Assembly (NCBI RefSeq): GCF_026008515.1
Contig: NZ_BQYM01000014.1
Coordinates: forward strand, 33,857 to 97,856
Length of the DNA stretch: 64,000 nucleotides
Source: Hoyosella levis
GTDB taxonomy: Bacteria; Actinomycetota; Actinomycetes; Mycobacteriales; Mycobacteriaceae
Reading direction: 5' to 3'
Shown: piece by piece, positions 53,311 to 62,627 of the stretch
Position numbering within the stretch: the first letter of the stretch is position 1
Layout: every line of letters begins with the position of its first letter
Made by a program: the position numbers and the translations under genes
Notes under the pieces: generated by a model
Told to the model about the DNA's origin: nothing
Databases searched by the model: none
Seen by the model: only the letters and a program-made list of their open reading frames with translations

Positions 53311-54276
53311 ATGCCTGCCGGGAGCCCGGGAACCTGGCGCGACGCCGGTGACCGCATCGACGGGCTGCTCGACGCGATGTCGGCGAGCGGCCCCGTCGCG
53401 CGGGAGCGCGCCGAGTCCCTCGTCCGGGAGGTAGTGGGCCTGTACGGGGCCGGGCTCGAGCAGGTGCTGCGGGTCATCCGGGAGCACGATTCCGGCGTGA
53501 TCCTCCGCACGATCGCTGATGATGACCTCGTGGCCAGCCTGCTGCTCGTCCACGGCCTGCATCCCGACGATGTGGAGGCGCGCGTGCGCAAGGCGCTCGA
53601 TAGCGTGCGCCCCTACCTCGGTTCCCATGGCGGCGATGTCGACCTGGTCGGCGTCGAGGATGGTGTTGTCCGCCTGCGGTTCCAGGGCACCTGCAAGAGC
53701 TGCCCGTCCTCCTCGGTGACCCTCGAGCTCGCAGTGGAGGACGCGGTACGGTCAGCGGCCCCCGAGATCACCGACATACAGGTCGATACCGGGGAGCAGG
53801 CCGATCACGGCTCGAGCGGGCTCATCGCGCCGGACACTCTGTTCGCCAAGGTCCACCAGAACGGGGCCAGCAGCAACGGGGCCGGCAACGGGTCTGGCAG
53901 CGGGGACGAGCCGCACCATGCGAACTGGGCGGCGCTGCCCGATCTCGAGAGCCTTGCCGATGGCGAGGTCGCGGGATTCGCGATCGGCTACACCACGATC
54001 CTCGCCTGCCGCAGCGGGGATGAGCTCTACGCCTTCATCGACCGCTGCGGGCACTGCCTCGGTTCCATGGCCGGAGCCGTCCTGCACCGGCAGGCCGGGA
54101 CCCGGACCGCCGTCCTGCGGTGCCCACGCTGCCGCGCCCACTTCGACATCGGCCGCGCAGGCGCCAGCCTCGATGACGGTAGCGCCGAGCACGCGGGCGA
54201 GCACCTGGCCCCGCTGCCCGTCCTGCGGCGCGAGGGCGTGCTGGCCGTAGCGCTGCCCGCGGGGGCCGACCAGTGA
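53311..54276 (+). CDS. NifU-Rieske fusion protein of the hydrogenase operon
   Basis: 321-aa protein with three parts: a helical N-terminus (about 1-85), a NifU C-terminal-type domain (90-155: YLGSHGGDVDLVG and CKSCPSS, the CxxC cluster site), a Gly/Ser/Asn linker (170-200), and a Rieske-type domain (200-300: CGHCLGSM and CPRCRAHFDIG supply Cys-x-His and CxxC-type ligands). It could assemble the small subunit's iron-sulphur clusters and carry electrons onward toward the quinone pool. Such a fusion is typical of group 1h operons. ATG 5 bp after hhyL. Confidence 0.88.
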   Translation: MPAGSPGTWRDAGDRIDGLLDAMSASGPVARERAESLVREVVGLYGAGLEQVLRVIREHDSGVILRTIADDDLVASLLLVHGLHPDDVEARVRKALDSVRPYLGSHGGDVDLVGVEDGVVRLRFQGTCKSCPSSSVTLELAVEDAVRSAAPEITDIQVDTGEQADHGSSGLIAPDTLFAKVHQNGASSNGAGNGSGSGDEPHHANWAALPDLESLADGEVAGFAIGYTTILACRSGDELYAFIDRCGHCLGSMAGAVLHRQAGTRTAVLRCPRCRAHFDIGRAGASLDDGSAEHAGEHLAPLPVLRREGVLAVALPAGADQ

Positions 54277-54797
54277 GCGGGGCCGGCGATTCGCCGCTCG
54301 ACGTGCTGCGGCGAATACGGGCCTCCCAGCCCGAGATGAAGCCGGGGGAGCGCTGCGACATGTGCGCTGTCCCTATCGAGGAGGAGCACTCGCATGTCGT
54401 GGACGTGCAGGGGCGGCAACTGATGTGCGTGTGCCGCCCGTGCTACCTCCTGTTCACCGAGGCGCACGCGGGCCAGCGATTCCGATCTGTCCCGGATCGC
54501 TACCTCTCGTTCGCCGAGGACGGGCTCACGCGGCAGGAGTGGGCCGCGCTCGACATCCCCGTCGGTCTCGCGTTCTGCTTCCACAACTCCAAGCTCGGCC
54601 ACACGGTCACCTTCTATCCCGGCCCCGCCGGAGCCACCGAATCCGAGCTCGACATGCGGAAATGGGAGGAGATCACCGCATCCCTCCCGCACCTGTCCAC
54701 CATGCTGCCCGATGTGGAGGCACTGCTCATCCGCGTGCCCGAGGACCCCCTCGCCGCCCGGGCCCGTCCCGCCGCCCGCGCAGGGGGCACCCGGTGA
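54273..54797 (+). CDS. conserved hydrogenase-operon protein (DUF5947-like)
   Basis: 174-aa soluble protein. The N-terminal third has a cysteine pair CDMC and a second CVCRPC (about residues 28-31 and 51-56), probably a zinc or cluster site, followed by a mixed domain with WAALDIPVGLAFCFHNS and FYPGPAGATE. I recall the family as DUF5947, found almost only next to group 1h hydrogenase genes. The GTG overlaps the preceding stop (GTGA). Function unknown; a role in assembly or electron transfer is suggested by context and the cysteines. Confidence 0.82.
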   Translation: MSGAGDSPLDVLRRIRASQPEMKPGERCDMCAVPIEEEHSHVVDVQGRQLMCVCRPCYLLFTEAHAGQRFRSVPDRYLSFAEDGLTRQEWAALDIPVGLAFCFHNSKLGHTVTFYPGPAGATESELDMRKWEEITASLPHLSTMLPDVEALLIRVPEDPLAARARPAARAGGTR

Positions 54798-55459
54798 CCG
54801 AGCTCGCGTTCGACGTCATCGAGGTGGCCCCCGAGAAGTACGCCGCCACCCCCAACCTGCTCGCGAGCCTGCGCATCACCGAGAGCACCGGCGTGCAGGT
54901 GCACGCGATGGTGCTCAACTGCCAGATCCGCATCGAGCCCCAGCGCCGCCCCTACAGCGACGACGAGGCCGCCGGGCTGCGCGACATGTTCGGCCCTCGC
55001 GAGCAATGGTCCTCCAGCGTGCGCCCGTTCCCCTGGCTGCACACCGCCACCACCGTGCCCGGCTTCGTCGGCACCTACGATGTGGCGCTGCCGATGCAAT
55101 GCACCTACGACTTCGAGGTCACCGCGTCGAAGTACCTGCACGCCCTCGATCAGGCGGCGGGGGAGCAGCATGGCGCCGTGCCCATGGTGTTCCTGTTCAG
55201 CGGCACCATCTTCACCCGCAGCGGCGACAGCATCCACGTCCAGCGCATCCCGTGGCATTGCGAGGCCAACCATGACATGCCAGTGCAGGTGTGGCATGAC
55301 CTGATCGCCCAGCACTTCCCGGGCAGCGGCTGGCTGCGGCTCGAGACCAGCACCATGAATCACTTGCTGCGCTACAAGTCCGCGAAGGGCCTGACCTCGC
55401 TCGACGCAGCGGTGTCGCTCTTGATGCTGCACGAGCGCGAGGCAGGGGAGGAGCCATGA
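54794..55459 (+). CDS. conserved hydrogenase-operon protein (DUF6084-like)
   Basis: 221-aa soluble protein, GTG start overlapping the previous stop. Segments TYDVALPMQCTYDFEVTASKYLHAL and VPMVFLFSGTIFT are beta-rich and resemble an immunoglobulin- or SecB-like sandwich (the second half in particular recalls export-chaperone folds), but that is a pattern impression. I recall the family as DUF6084. It is found in the same operon position in other actinobacteria with this hydrogenase. Confidence 0.8.
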   Translation: MTELAFDVIEVAPEKYAATPNLLASLRITESTGVQVHAMVLNCQIRIEPQRRPYSDDEAAGLRDMFGPREQWSSSVRPFPWLHTATTVPGFVGTYDVALPMQCTYDFEVTASKYLHALDQAAGEQHGAVPMVFLFSGTIFTRSGDSIHVQRIPWHCEANHDMPVQVWHDLIAQHFPGSGWLRLETSTMNHLLRYKSAKGLTSLDAAVSLLMLHEREAGEEP

Positions 55460-56892
55460 GCATGACACCCACCACCGGCGGAACCGAAAGCCTGGCCCGC
55501 GCCCGCGCCGTGGCCGACGCGATCCTCTACGAGGGCTACCTGCTGTATCCCTACCGGGCTGATTCGCGGAAGAACCAGGCACGCTGGCAGTTCGGGGTGC
55601 TCGGCCCGCCCGGCGCCGCCGAGTCCAGCACCGGCGAGGAAGCGCGCCTGTCCACCGAGCTCCTGCTGCGCGGCGGGACCCGCATCCAGGCCACGCTGCG
55701 CTTCCTGCAGCTGCAGCACCGCGCGATCGAGGAGCTGCGCGATGGCCGCTACGTGCCCGTGCCCGAGGCGTGGGTGGGGGAGCGCCGGTATGTCAGCTGG
55801 GACGAGGCCATCGCCCACGAGATCGACCTCGAATGGGATCTTTCCGGGACCACCGGACATGCCGTGGCGCCGGTGCGCGAGGTGAGCATCGAGGGCGGCG
55901 AGGACATCGAGACGCTCGGCCCCGAATGCCGGCTGCGCCGCACTCGCTGGCCCCTGCGCGCCAAGGCGATCCTGCGCCGGACCCCGATGGCCGACGGCCT
56001 CAGCACCCTCGCCCTCGAGGTCCGCAACACCAGCGCCGAGCCCACCGGTCCCGACCCCCGCACCGACGCGGTACGCCACTCGCTGCTCGGCGCCCACCTG
56101 ATCGTCACCACCCCCGATGGCGAATTCGTATCCCTGCTCGAGCCCGACCCCGCCGCCGAGGACGCCGCCCGCGCCCGCACCCACCATCGCTGCTTCCCCG
56201 TGCTTGCCGGAGCACCCGGCGAGCGTCGCATCATGCTCGTCTCGCCGATCATCCTCTACGACTATCCCGAGATCGCCGGGGAGAGCACCGGCCCCATGTT
56301 CGACGCTACCGAGATCGACGAGATCCTCACCCTGCGCGTCATGGCCATGACCGATGCCGAGAAGGAGCTCGCGCGGGCCACCGACCCTCTCGCCGCCGAG
56401 ATCGTCGACCGCGCCGACCACTCAACGGCAGAATCGCTCGCCGCGCTGCACGGCACCTTCCGCGACGAGATCCCCACCTACCGCGAGCCCGATCCAGCTA
56501 TCCCCGGCGACAAGCCCTGGTGGGACCCGGGCGTGGATTCCAGCGTCGATCCCGACACCGCCACCACCGTCATCGCCGGCACCACCATCGGCAAGGGCAG
56601 CCTCGTGCGGGTGCATCCGCAGCGTGGCGCCGACGCGCAGGACATCTTCTTCCGCGACCAGGTGGCGCGCGTGGCGAACGTGCAGACCGATGTCGACGGC
56701 TCCACCCACGTCGGGCTGGTGCTCGTCGATGATCCGGCGGCCGACCTGCACGACTGGTTCGGCCGCTACTTCTACTTCGCGCCGAGCGAGCTCGAGCCCC
56801 TGCCCGGCGCATCCCACGAGCCACCCCCCGGGCCGAACCGTGAATCCCACGGCGGCGAGGGCGCTCGGACCTGGAAGGAGACAACGCCATGA
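55456..56892 (+). CDS. conserved hydrogenase-operon protein of unknown function (478 aa)
   Basis: Large soluble protein without signal peptide or membrane segments. The N-terminal ILYEGYLLYPYRADSRKNQARWQFGVL is a striking conserved-looking opening; the middle is beta-rich (LSTLALEVRNTSAEPTG, LVSPIILYDYPEIAGEST), and the C-terminal part (IGKGSLVRVHPQRGADAQDIFF) looks like a small beta-barrel. No cluster or nucleotide motif. Start overlaps the preceding gene by 4 bp and its stop overlaps the next by 4 bp. Likely an assembly or scaffold factor, by context only. Confidence 0.8.
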   Translation: MSMTPTTGGTESLARARAVADAILYEGYLLYPYRADSRKNQARWQFGVLGPPGAAESSTGEEARLSTELLLRGGTRIQATLRFLQLQHRAIEELRDGRYVPVPEAWVGERRYVSWDEAIAHEIDLEWDLSGTTGHAVAPVREVSIEGGEDIETLGPECRLRRTRWPLRAKAILRRTPMADGLSTLALEVRNTSAEPTGPDPRTDAVRHSLLGAHLIVTTPDGEFVSLLEPDPAAEDAARARTHHRCFPVLAGAPGERRIMLVSPIILYDYPEIAGESTGPMFDATEIDEILTLRVMAMTDAEKELARATDPLAAEIVDRADHSTAESLAALHGTFRDEIPTYREPDPAIPGDKPWWDPGVDSSVDPDTATTVIAGTTIGKGSLVRVHPQRGADAQDIFFRDQVARVANVQTDVDGSTHVGLVLVDDPAADLHDWFGRYFYFAPSELEPLPGASHEPPPGPNRESHGGEGARTWKETTP

Positions 56893-57008
56893 GAATCGTC
56901 GGCATGATCACCACCGCCGTGATGTCGGCCATCGCGGCACTCGGGGTGATGGTCGGGATAAAGAGCATCCCCGACATGAAGCGGTACATGCGCATGCGGC
57001 AGATGTAG
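56889..57008 (+). CDS. 39-aa membrane peptide (DUF6893-like)
   Basis: A 39-codon gene whose ATG overlaps the previous stop by 4 bp. The peptide has one membrane helix (residues 4-23, IVGMITTAVMSAIAALGVMV) and a basic, Met-rich C-terminus (SIPDMKRYMRMRQM). I recall this as a DUF6893-type small protein seen in hydrogenase operons. It could anchor or tether the otherwise soluble hydrogenase to the membrane. The next gene follows after 10 bp with AGGAGG. Confidence 0.8.
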   Translation: MRIVGMITTAVMSAIAALGVMVGIKSIPDMKRYMRMRQM

Positions 57009-57018
57009 GAGGACAGGC

Positions 57019-57537
57019 ATGGCGGCACACGTGCTCGTGGCAGGCATCGGGAACATCTTTCTCGGTGACGATGGCTTCGGCCCCGCCGTGCTGCGCCTCC
57101 TCGGGGAGGGCACCATCGCCCTGCCGGGCACGGTGCGCTGCGTCGACTACGGCATCCGCGGCATGCACCTCGCCTATGACCTCCTCGAGGACTGGGACGC
57201 GCTGATCCTCGTCGATGCCATCCCGTCCCGCGGCAGCCCCGGCACCGTGCACATCCTCGAGGTGGAGGCCCCGGACCTCGTGGCGCTGCGCTCCACCGCG
57301 GTGCCCCGGGATGCCTCGGGCATCGACGGGCACGCGATGGATCCCGCTGCCGTGTTCGCGACCCTCGACGCGCTCGGCGGCGCCCTGCCCCGCACGTTCG
57401 TCGTCGGTTGCGAGGCCGCCACCCTCGAGGAGGGCATCGGGCTCTCCCCGCCGCTCGAGGCCGCCGTGGCCACTGCCGCCCGCGCTGTCGCGGACACCAT
57501 CGCCACGCATCTCGCCACCGCGAGCACGGAGGGCTGA
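57019..57537 (+). CDS. hydrogenase maturation protease
   Basis: 172-aa HyaD/HycI-type endopeptidase. The opening VLVAGIGNIFLGDDGFGPAVL carries the first metal-binding acidic residue (Asp in GDDGFG), followed by DYGIRGMHLAYDLLEDWDALILVDA with the second acidic ligand, and a later DGHAMDPAAVF with the His ligand. It recognises nickel in the finished active site and clips the large-subunit tail. Preceded by AGGAGG. Symbols vary, so none is given. Confidence 0.93.
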   Translation: MAAHVLVAGIGNIFLGDDGFGPAVLRLLGEGTIALPGTVRCVDYGIRGMHLAYDLLEDWDALILVDAIPSRGSPGTVHILEVEAPDLVALRSTAVPRDASGIDGHAMDPAAVFATLDALGGALPRTFVVGCEAATLEEGIGLSPPLEAAVATAARAVADTIATHLATASTEG

Positions 57538-57540
57538 CCC

Positions 57541-57795
57541 ATGTGCCTTGGTATCCCCGGCCGCGTCGACCACATGCTCGACGGCTACGGCGACCAGCTC
57601 GCCCTCGTCGACGTCGAGGGGCAACTGCGCAAGGTCAATATCGGCATGCTCGACGAGCAGCCCGTGCGGCCGGGCGAATGGGTCATCATCCATATGGGCT
57701 TCGCGGTCGAGCGCACCAGCCCGGAAGGAGCTGCCCAGGCGCGCGCCGGGCTCGAGATGATGGGGCGCGCCTCCCCGCGCGGTGATCCACCATGA
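57541..57795 (+). CDS. hypC: hydrogenase assembly chaperone HypC (first copy)
   Basis: 84-aa HypC/HupF. It starts MCLGIPGRV with the essential Cys-2 that carries the Fe(CN)2CO group and binds the large-subunit precursor, then WVIIHMGFAVERTS in the C-terminal half. Its stop overlaps the hypF start by 4 bp. A second HypC of different sequence is encoded at 60107. Confidence 0.95.
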   Translation: MCLGIPGRVDHMLDGYGDQLALVDVEGQLRKVNIGMLDEQPVRPGEWVIIHMGFAVERTSPEGAAQARAGLEMMGRASPRGDPP

Positions 57796-60059
57796 CGCGC
57801 ATCCGGCAGCGGCTCCACGTCAACGGTGTCGTCCAGGGCGTCGGTTTCCGTCCCTTCGTCTACGCCACCGCATCCGAGCTAGCACTGAGCGGGGAGGTCA
57901 GCAACGATAGCGACGGCGTCATCATCGAGGTGGAGGGCACCGCCGCGGCGGTGGAGGAGTTCGCGCGGCGCGTGCGGGAGCAGCCGCCCCCGCTCGCCGT
58001 GGTCGAGCAGGTGCGCGTGGAGCCAGTCCCGCCGCGCGGTGGCACGGGGTTCCGCATCGCCAGCACCTCGCACCATGCCGGCGGGCGTACTCTCGCGTCG
58101 CCGGATGTCGCGATCTGCGCGGACTGCCTGCGCGAGCTGCAGGACCCCGCCGATCGCCGCTACCGCCACCCCTTCATCACCTGCACCAATTGCGGGCCAC
58201 GCTTCACCATCATCCGGGAACTGCCCTACGACCGGTGCTCGACCACCATGTCCGGCTTCCCGATGTGCGAGGACTGCGCCACCGAGTACCGCGACCCCGC
58301 CGACCGGCGCTTCCACGCCCAGCCCATCGCCTGCCCCGGCTGCGGACCCACCCTCGAGCTCATCGACCCCGCTGGCAACCTGCGTGGCGAGGTGGCGCTC
58401 GCCCGCGCCCGCGAGCTGCTCGCCACCGGCCACATCATCGCCGTGAAAGGCATCGGCGGCTTCCACCTCGCCTGCGACGCCACCAACGACACCGCCGTCG
58501 CTGCCCTGCGCGACCGCAAGCACCGCCCGAGCAAGCCGTTCGCGGTGATGGTGCGCGACCTCGCCGCCGCCCGGCGCATCGCCCGCATCAACGACAACGA
58601 GGCCCGCGTGCTGAGCAGCCCACAGCGCCCCATCCTGCTGCTCGCGAAGAACGAGCCACTCGCCACAGGCGTGGCGCCCGGGATCCCTGATGTGGGCGTG
58701 ATGATCGCCTATACCCCGCTGCACCACCTGCTGCTCGGCCTGCCCGGTGATCCACCCGGCCCCGAGGTGCTGGTGATGACTTCCGGCAATCTTGGAGGGG
58801 AACCGATCGCCTACCGCAACGACGACGCCACCGAGCGCCTGCGGGACATCGCTGATGCGATCCTGCTGCACGACCGGCCCATCCTTGTGCCGTGCGATGA
58901 TTCCGTCGCGCGTGTGGTCGACGACACCGAGATGCCGTTGCGCCGCTCCCGCGGATACGCGCCCCTGCCGCTGGCCCTGCCGATCCGCGTGCGACCGACG
59001 CTCGCCGTTGGCGCGGACGTGAAGAACACCTGCGCGGTGGCCGACGGCCGGTACGCCTGGCTCAGCCAGCACATCGGCGATATGGACGACCTCGCGACAC
59101 TGCGGGCGCTGACAGCTACCGAGCAGCACCTCCAGCAGCTCACTGGCGTCGAGCCCGAGCAGCTCGCCATCGACGCGCACCCCGGGTACCGCTCCGCCGC
59201 CTGGGCCCGCCGCCACGCCGGGGAACGTCCCGTGCACCTTGTCCAGCATCATCACGCGCACTTGGCGGCCGTGATGGCCGAGCATGGCCTCGACGACACC
59301 GAGTCCGTGATCGGCCTCGCCTACGACGGCACCGGATACGGCACCGACGGTGCCGTGTGGGGCGGGGAGGTACTGATCGGCGGCTACAAGGACGTGCAGC
59401 GCTTCGGACACCTCAAGGAAGTGCCACTGCCGGGCGGGGATGTGACAGTGCGCCGCCCCTACCGGATGGCGCTCGCCCACCTGCACGCCGCGGGCCTCGA
59501 CTGGGACGAGGACCTCCCGCCCGTGGCGGCCTGCCCCGACGCCGAGCGGCAAGTGCTGCGCCACCAGCTCGACACGGGCCTCGGCTGCGCACCCACGACC
59601 AGCATGGGGCGGCTCTTCGATGCCGTCGCCGCCCTCGCCGGGGCACGACAAGTCGTTGACCACGAGGCCGCGGCCGCCATCGAGCTCGAGGGCTACGCGC
59701 GCCAGCACCCGGAGGCCAGCCCCTATCCGGTCGGCATGGCGGGTGGCATCGCGGACCCCGCGCCGTTGCTTGCCGCCGTCATCGCGGACCTGCGTAGCGG
59801 TACCTCCGTCGCGGCGATCGGAGCCCGGTTCCACGCCACCATCGCCGGGCTCACTGTCCGATGGGCATGCGATGCCCGCGCATCCAGCGGCCTCGGCGCC
59901 GTCGCGCTCACCGGCGGAGTGTTCCAGAATCCCTTGCTGCTCGCGCTCGCCCGCCAGGGCCTCGAAGACGCGGGATTCCGGGTCCTCACCCACCGGCGCG
60001 TGCCGCCCAATGACGGCGGTATCGCGCTCGGCCAACTGATCGTGGCAGCCATGCGATGA
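57792..60059 (+). CDS. hypF: carbamoyltransferase HypF
   Basis: 755-aa four-domain protein. Acylphosphatase-like domain (about 1-95, VNGVVQGVGFRPFVY); two zinc-finger motifs (CADCLRELQDP to TCTNCGPRF, and CEDCATEYRDP to ACPGCGP, about 110-185); YrdC-like domain (195-380, KGIGGFHLACDA and KHRPSKPFAVM); Kae1-like domain with VQHHHAHLAAVMAEHG and AYDGTGYGTDGAVWGGE. It makes the thiocarbamate on HypE that becomes the cyanide ligand of the active site. Complete. Confidence 0.97.
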   Translation: MTRIRQRLHVNGVVQGVGFRPFVYATASELALSGEVSNDSDGVIIEVEGTAAAVEEFARRVREQPPPLAVVEQVRVEPVPPRGGTGFRIASTSHHAGGRTLASPDVAICADCLRELQDPADRRYRHPFITCTNCGPRFTIIRELPYDRCSTTMSGFPMCEDCATEYRDPADRRFHAQPIACPGCGPTLELIDPAGNLRGEVALARARELLATGHIIAVKGIGGFHLACDATNDTAVAALRDRKHRPSKPFAVMVRDLAAARRIARINDNEARVLSSPQRPILLLAKNEPLATGVAPGIPDVGVMIAYTPLHHLLLGLPGDPPGPEVLVMTSGNLGGEPIAYRNDDATERLRDIADAILLHDRPILVPCDDSVARVVDDTEMPLRRSRGYAPLPLALPIRVRPTLAVGADVKNTCAVADGRYAWLSQHIGDMDDLATLRALTATEQHLQQLTGVEPEQLAIDAHPGYRSAAWARRHAGERPVHLVQHHHAHLAAVMAEHGLDDTESVIGLAYDGTGYGTDGAVWGGEVLIGGYKDVQRFGHLKEVPLPGGDVTVRRPYRMALAHLHAAGLDWDEDLPPVAACPDAERQVLRHQLDTGLGCAPTTSMGRLFDAVAALAGARQVVDHEAAAAIELEGYARQHPEASPYPVGMAGGIADPAPLLAAVIADLRSGTSVAAIGARFHATIAGLTVRWACDARASSGLGAVALTGGVFQNPLLLALARQGLEDAGFRVLTHRRVPPNDGGIALGQLIVAAMR

Positions 60060-60106
60060 CCCATCGGGCTGGCAGCGAGCCCGCCCGCGAAACGAGGAGG
60101 TAGACG

Positions 60107-60445
60107 ATGTGCCTAGCAGTACCGGGGAGGATCCTCGGCCTGGAGGAACGGGACGGCACCCTGATGGCCGAGGTGGACTTCGGGGGCGTCCACAAGGACG
60201 TCTGCCTGCACTACATCCCCGACGCCACCATCGGTGACTATGTGATCGTCCACGTAGGGTTCGCCATCCAGCGCCTCGACGAGGAATCAGCCAAGAAGAC
60301 CCTCGCCGAGTTCGAGCAGCTCGGTGTTCTCGACGAGGAATTCGGCGACCAGTTCGCGCTCGCCGCCAAGCAAGCCGGGCTCGACCCGCCCGGGACTGGT
60401 GCGCACCAGCCCGGCGGCACAAATGGGAAGGCAGCAGCGTCATGA
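60107..60445 (+). CDS. hypC: hydrogenase assembly chaperone HypC (second copy)
   Basis: 112-aa HypC paralogue starting [17 protein letters not shown], with [22 protein letters not shown] and a longer C-terminal tail (about 30 extra residues, Gly/Pro-rich) than the copy at 57541. Well-spaced AGGAGG upstream. Its stop overlaps hypD by 4 bp, so this copy is the natural partner of HypD, while the other may be devoted to the large subunit. Confidence 0.95.
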   Translation: MCLAVPGRILGLEERDGTLMAEVDFGGVHKDVCLHYIPDATIGDYVIVHVGFAIQRLDEESAKKTLAEFEQLGVLDEEFGDQFALAAKQAGLDPPGTGAHQPGGTNGKAAAS

Positions 60446-61551
60446 AATACCTCGACGAGTTCAGCAACCCCGACCTCGCCCGCAAGCTCCTCGACCAGAT
60501 CCGGGACACCACCACCCAGCGGTGGGCGATCATGGAGGTCTGCGGCGGGCAAACGCACTCCATCATCCGCCACGGCATCGACCAGCTGCTCCCCGACAGC
60601 ATCGAGATGATCCACGGCCCCGGCTGCCCCGTCTGCGTCACGCCGCTCGAGATCATCGACAAGGCGCTCGAGATCGCCGCCCGCCCCGACGTCACCTTCT
60701 GCTCCTTCGGCGACATGCTGCGCGTCCCCGGCAGCGAGTCCGACCTCTTCCGCATCAAGAGCCAGGGCGGCGACATCCGTGTCGTCTACTCGCCGCTCGA
60801 CGCGCTCCGCATTGCCCGCGACAATCCAGATCGGCAGGTCGTGTTCTTCGGGATCGGGTTCGAGACCACCGCCCCCGCCAACGCCATGACCGTCTACCAG
60901 GCCAAGCGCCACGGCATCCACAACTTCTCGCTCCTCGTCTCCCACGTGCTCGTGCCACCGGCGATCGCCGCGATCATGGAATCACCCACCTGCCGCGTCC
61001 AGGCCTTCCTCGCCGCCGGGCACGTGTGCTCGGTCATGGGCACCGAGGAGTACCCAGCACTGTGCGACAAGTACCAGGTACCCATCGTTGTCACCGGCTT
61101 CGAGCCCCTCGACATCCTTGAGGGCATCCGCCGCACCGTCGAGCAGCTGGAGAAGGGGGAGCACCACCTCGACAACGCTTATCAACGAGCAGTGCGGCCC
61201 GAGGGCAACCTCCCCGCCAAGCAGATGCTCGACGACGTCTTCGAGATCACTGACCGCGGCTGGCGCGGCATCGGCACCATCCCTGACAGCGGCTGGCAGC
61301 TCGCGCCCAAGTACCGCGAGTTCGACGCCGAGCACCGCTTCCACGTCCACGACATCCACACCGACGAATCCGCCATCTGCCGCTCTGGCGAGGTACTGCA
61401 AGGACTCATCAAGCCCCACGAGTGCGCCGCGTTCGGCAAGCAATGCACCCCACGCACCCCGCTCGGAGCGACCATGGTGTCGTCCGAGGGAGCCTGCGCC
61501 GCCTACTACCTCTACCGCCGCCTCGACATCCAGGAGGCCACCCATGCCTGA
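60442..61551 (+). CDS. hypD: hydrogenase formation protein HypD
   Basis: 369-aa iron-sulphur scaffold on which the Fe(CN)2CO unit is built. Visible motifs are [56 protein letters not shown] and the C-terminal cluster cysteines in [18 protein letters not shown] and SEGACAAYY. Translationally coupled to the second hypC and overlapping hypE by 8 bp. Confidence 0.97.
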   Translation: MKYLDEFSNPDLARKLLDQIRDTTTQRWAIMEVCGGQTHSIIRHGIDQLLPDSIEMIHGPGCPVCVTPLEIIDKALEIAARPDVTFCSFGDMLRVPGSESDLFRIKSQGGDIRVVYSPLDALRIARDNPDRQVVFFGIGFETTAPANAMTVYQAKRHGIHNFSLLVSHVLVPPAIAAIMESPTCRVQAFLAAGHVCSVMGTEEYPALCDKYQVPIVVTGFEPLDILEGIRRTVEQLEKGEHHLDNAYQRAVRPEGNLPAKQMLDDVFEITDRGWRGIGTIPDSGWQLAPKYREFDAEHRFHVHDIHTDESAICRSGEVLQGLIKPHECAAFGKQCTPRTPLGATMVSSEGACAAYYLYRRLDIQEATHA

Positions 61552-62626
61552 GCCTGCCCGCAACGGCCATGCAGCGACCCTCGACCTTGAAGGCTGGGCG
61601 TGCCCCCTGCCGCTGCGGGACTCCCCGAACATCGTCATGGGCCACGGCGGCGGCGGAGCCATGTCCGGCGAGCTCATCGAGCACCTGTTCCTGCCCGCCT
61701 TCGGTGCCGCGGCCGCGGGGGAGATGACCGACTCGGCCGTCGTCACCGTCGGCAACACCCGCGTCGCGTTCTCCACAGATTCGTTCGTCGTCAAGCCCAT
61801 GATCTTCCCGGGCGGCAGCGTCGGCGACCTCGCCGTCAACGGCACCGTCAACGACATCGCCATGTCTGGAGCACAACCCCTCGTGCTGTCCACCGCATTC
61901 ATCCTCGAGGAAGGTACCCCGCTCAGCATCATCCACCGCATCGCCGCCGACCTCGGCGCCGCCGCCACCACCGCCGGGACCAAGCTCGTCACCGGGGACA
62001 CGAAGGTCGTCGACTCCGGCCACGGCGACGGCGTCTACATCAACACCAGCGGATTCGGCATCATCCCCGAGGGCGTCGACATCCGCCCCCAGCGCGCCCG
62101 GCCAGGCGACAAGATCATCGCCAGCGGTCACATCGGCGTCCACGGCGTCGCCATCCTCAGCTGCCGCGAAGGACTCGAGTTCGGCACCACCATCCGCAGC
62201 GACACCGCCGCCCTCAACGGCCTCGTCGCCACCATGATCGCCACCGGCGCCGACATCCACGTCCTCCGCGACCCCACCCGCGGCGGAGTCGCCGCCGCCC
62301 TCAACGAGATCTGCACCACCGCCCACCTCGGCGCCGCACTCGACGAGCGCTCCCTGCCCATCCCGCCCGAGGTTCGCGACGCCTGCGGGCTCCTCGGCCT
62401 CGACCCCCTCTACGTCGCCAACGAAGGGAAACTCATCGCGTTCGTCGCGCCCGACGACGCCGACACCGTCCTCGCCGCCATGCACGAGCACCCCCACGGC
62501 CGCGACGCCACCATCATCGGCGAGGTCGTCACCGAGCACCCCGGCATGGTCGTCGCCAAGACCGCGCTCGGCGGAACCCGCGTCGTCGACCTCCCCGCCG
62601 GAGAACAACTACCCCGCATCTGCTGA
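61544..62626 (+). CDS. hypE: hydrogenase expression/formation protein HypE
   Basis: 360-aa PurM-like ATP-dependent dehydratase. [18 protein letters not shown] is the ATP-binding opening, [22 protein letters not shown] the next conserved block, [15 protein letters not shown] the second lobe, and it ends in the essential PRIC tail, whose Cys carries the thiocarboxamide converted to thiocyanate. Complete. One base separates its stop from the next gene. Confidence 0.97.
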   Translation: MPEPARNGHAATLDLEGWACPLPLRDSPNIVMGHGGGGAMSGELIEHLFLPAFGAAAAGEMTDSAVVTVGNTRVAFSTDSFVVKPMIFPGGSVGDLAVNGTVNDIAMSGAQPLVLSTAFILEEGTPLSIIHRIAADLGAAATTAGTKLVTGDTKVVDSGHGDGVYINTSGFGIIPEGVDIRPQRARPGDKIIASGHIGVHGVAILSCREGLEFGTTIRSDTAALNGLVATMIATGADIHVLRDPTRGGVAAALNEICTTAHLGAALDERSLPIPPEVRDACGLLGLDPLYVANEGKLIAFVAPDDADTVLAAMHEHPHGRDATIIGEVVTEHPGMVVAKTALGGTRVVDLPAGEQLPRIC

Positions 62627-62627
62627 C

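Noticed and set aside
51498..53591. 697-codon open frame antisense to the hydrogenase large subunit
   Set aside because: Mirror frame of hhyL; no start signal and a translation without domains.
57879..60776. 965-codon open frame antisense to hypF and neighbours
   Set aside because: Spans several real genes on the other strand and has no family features.
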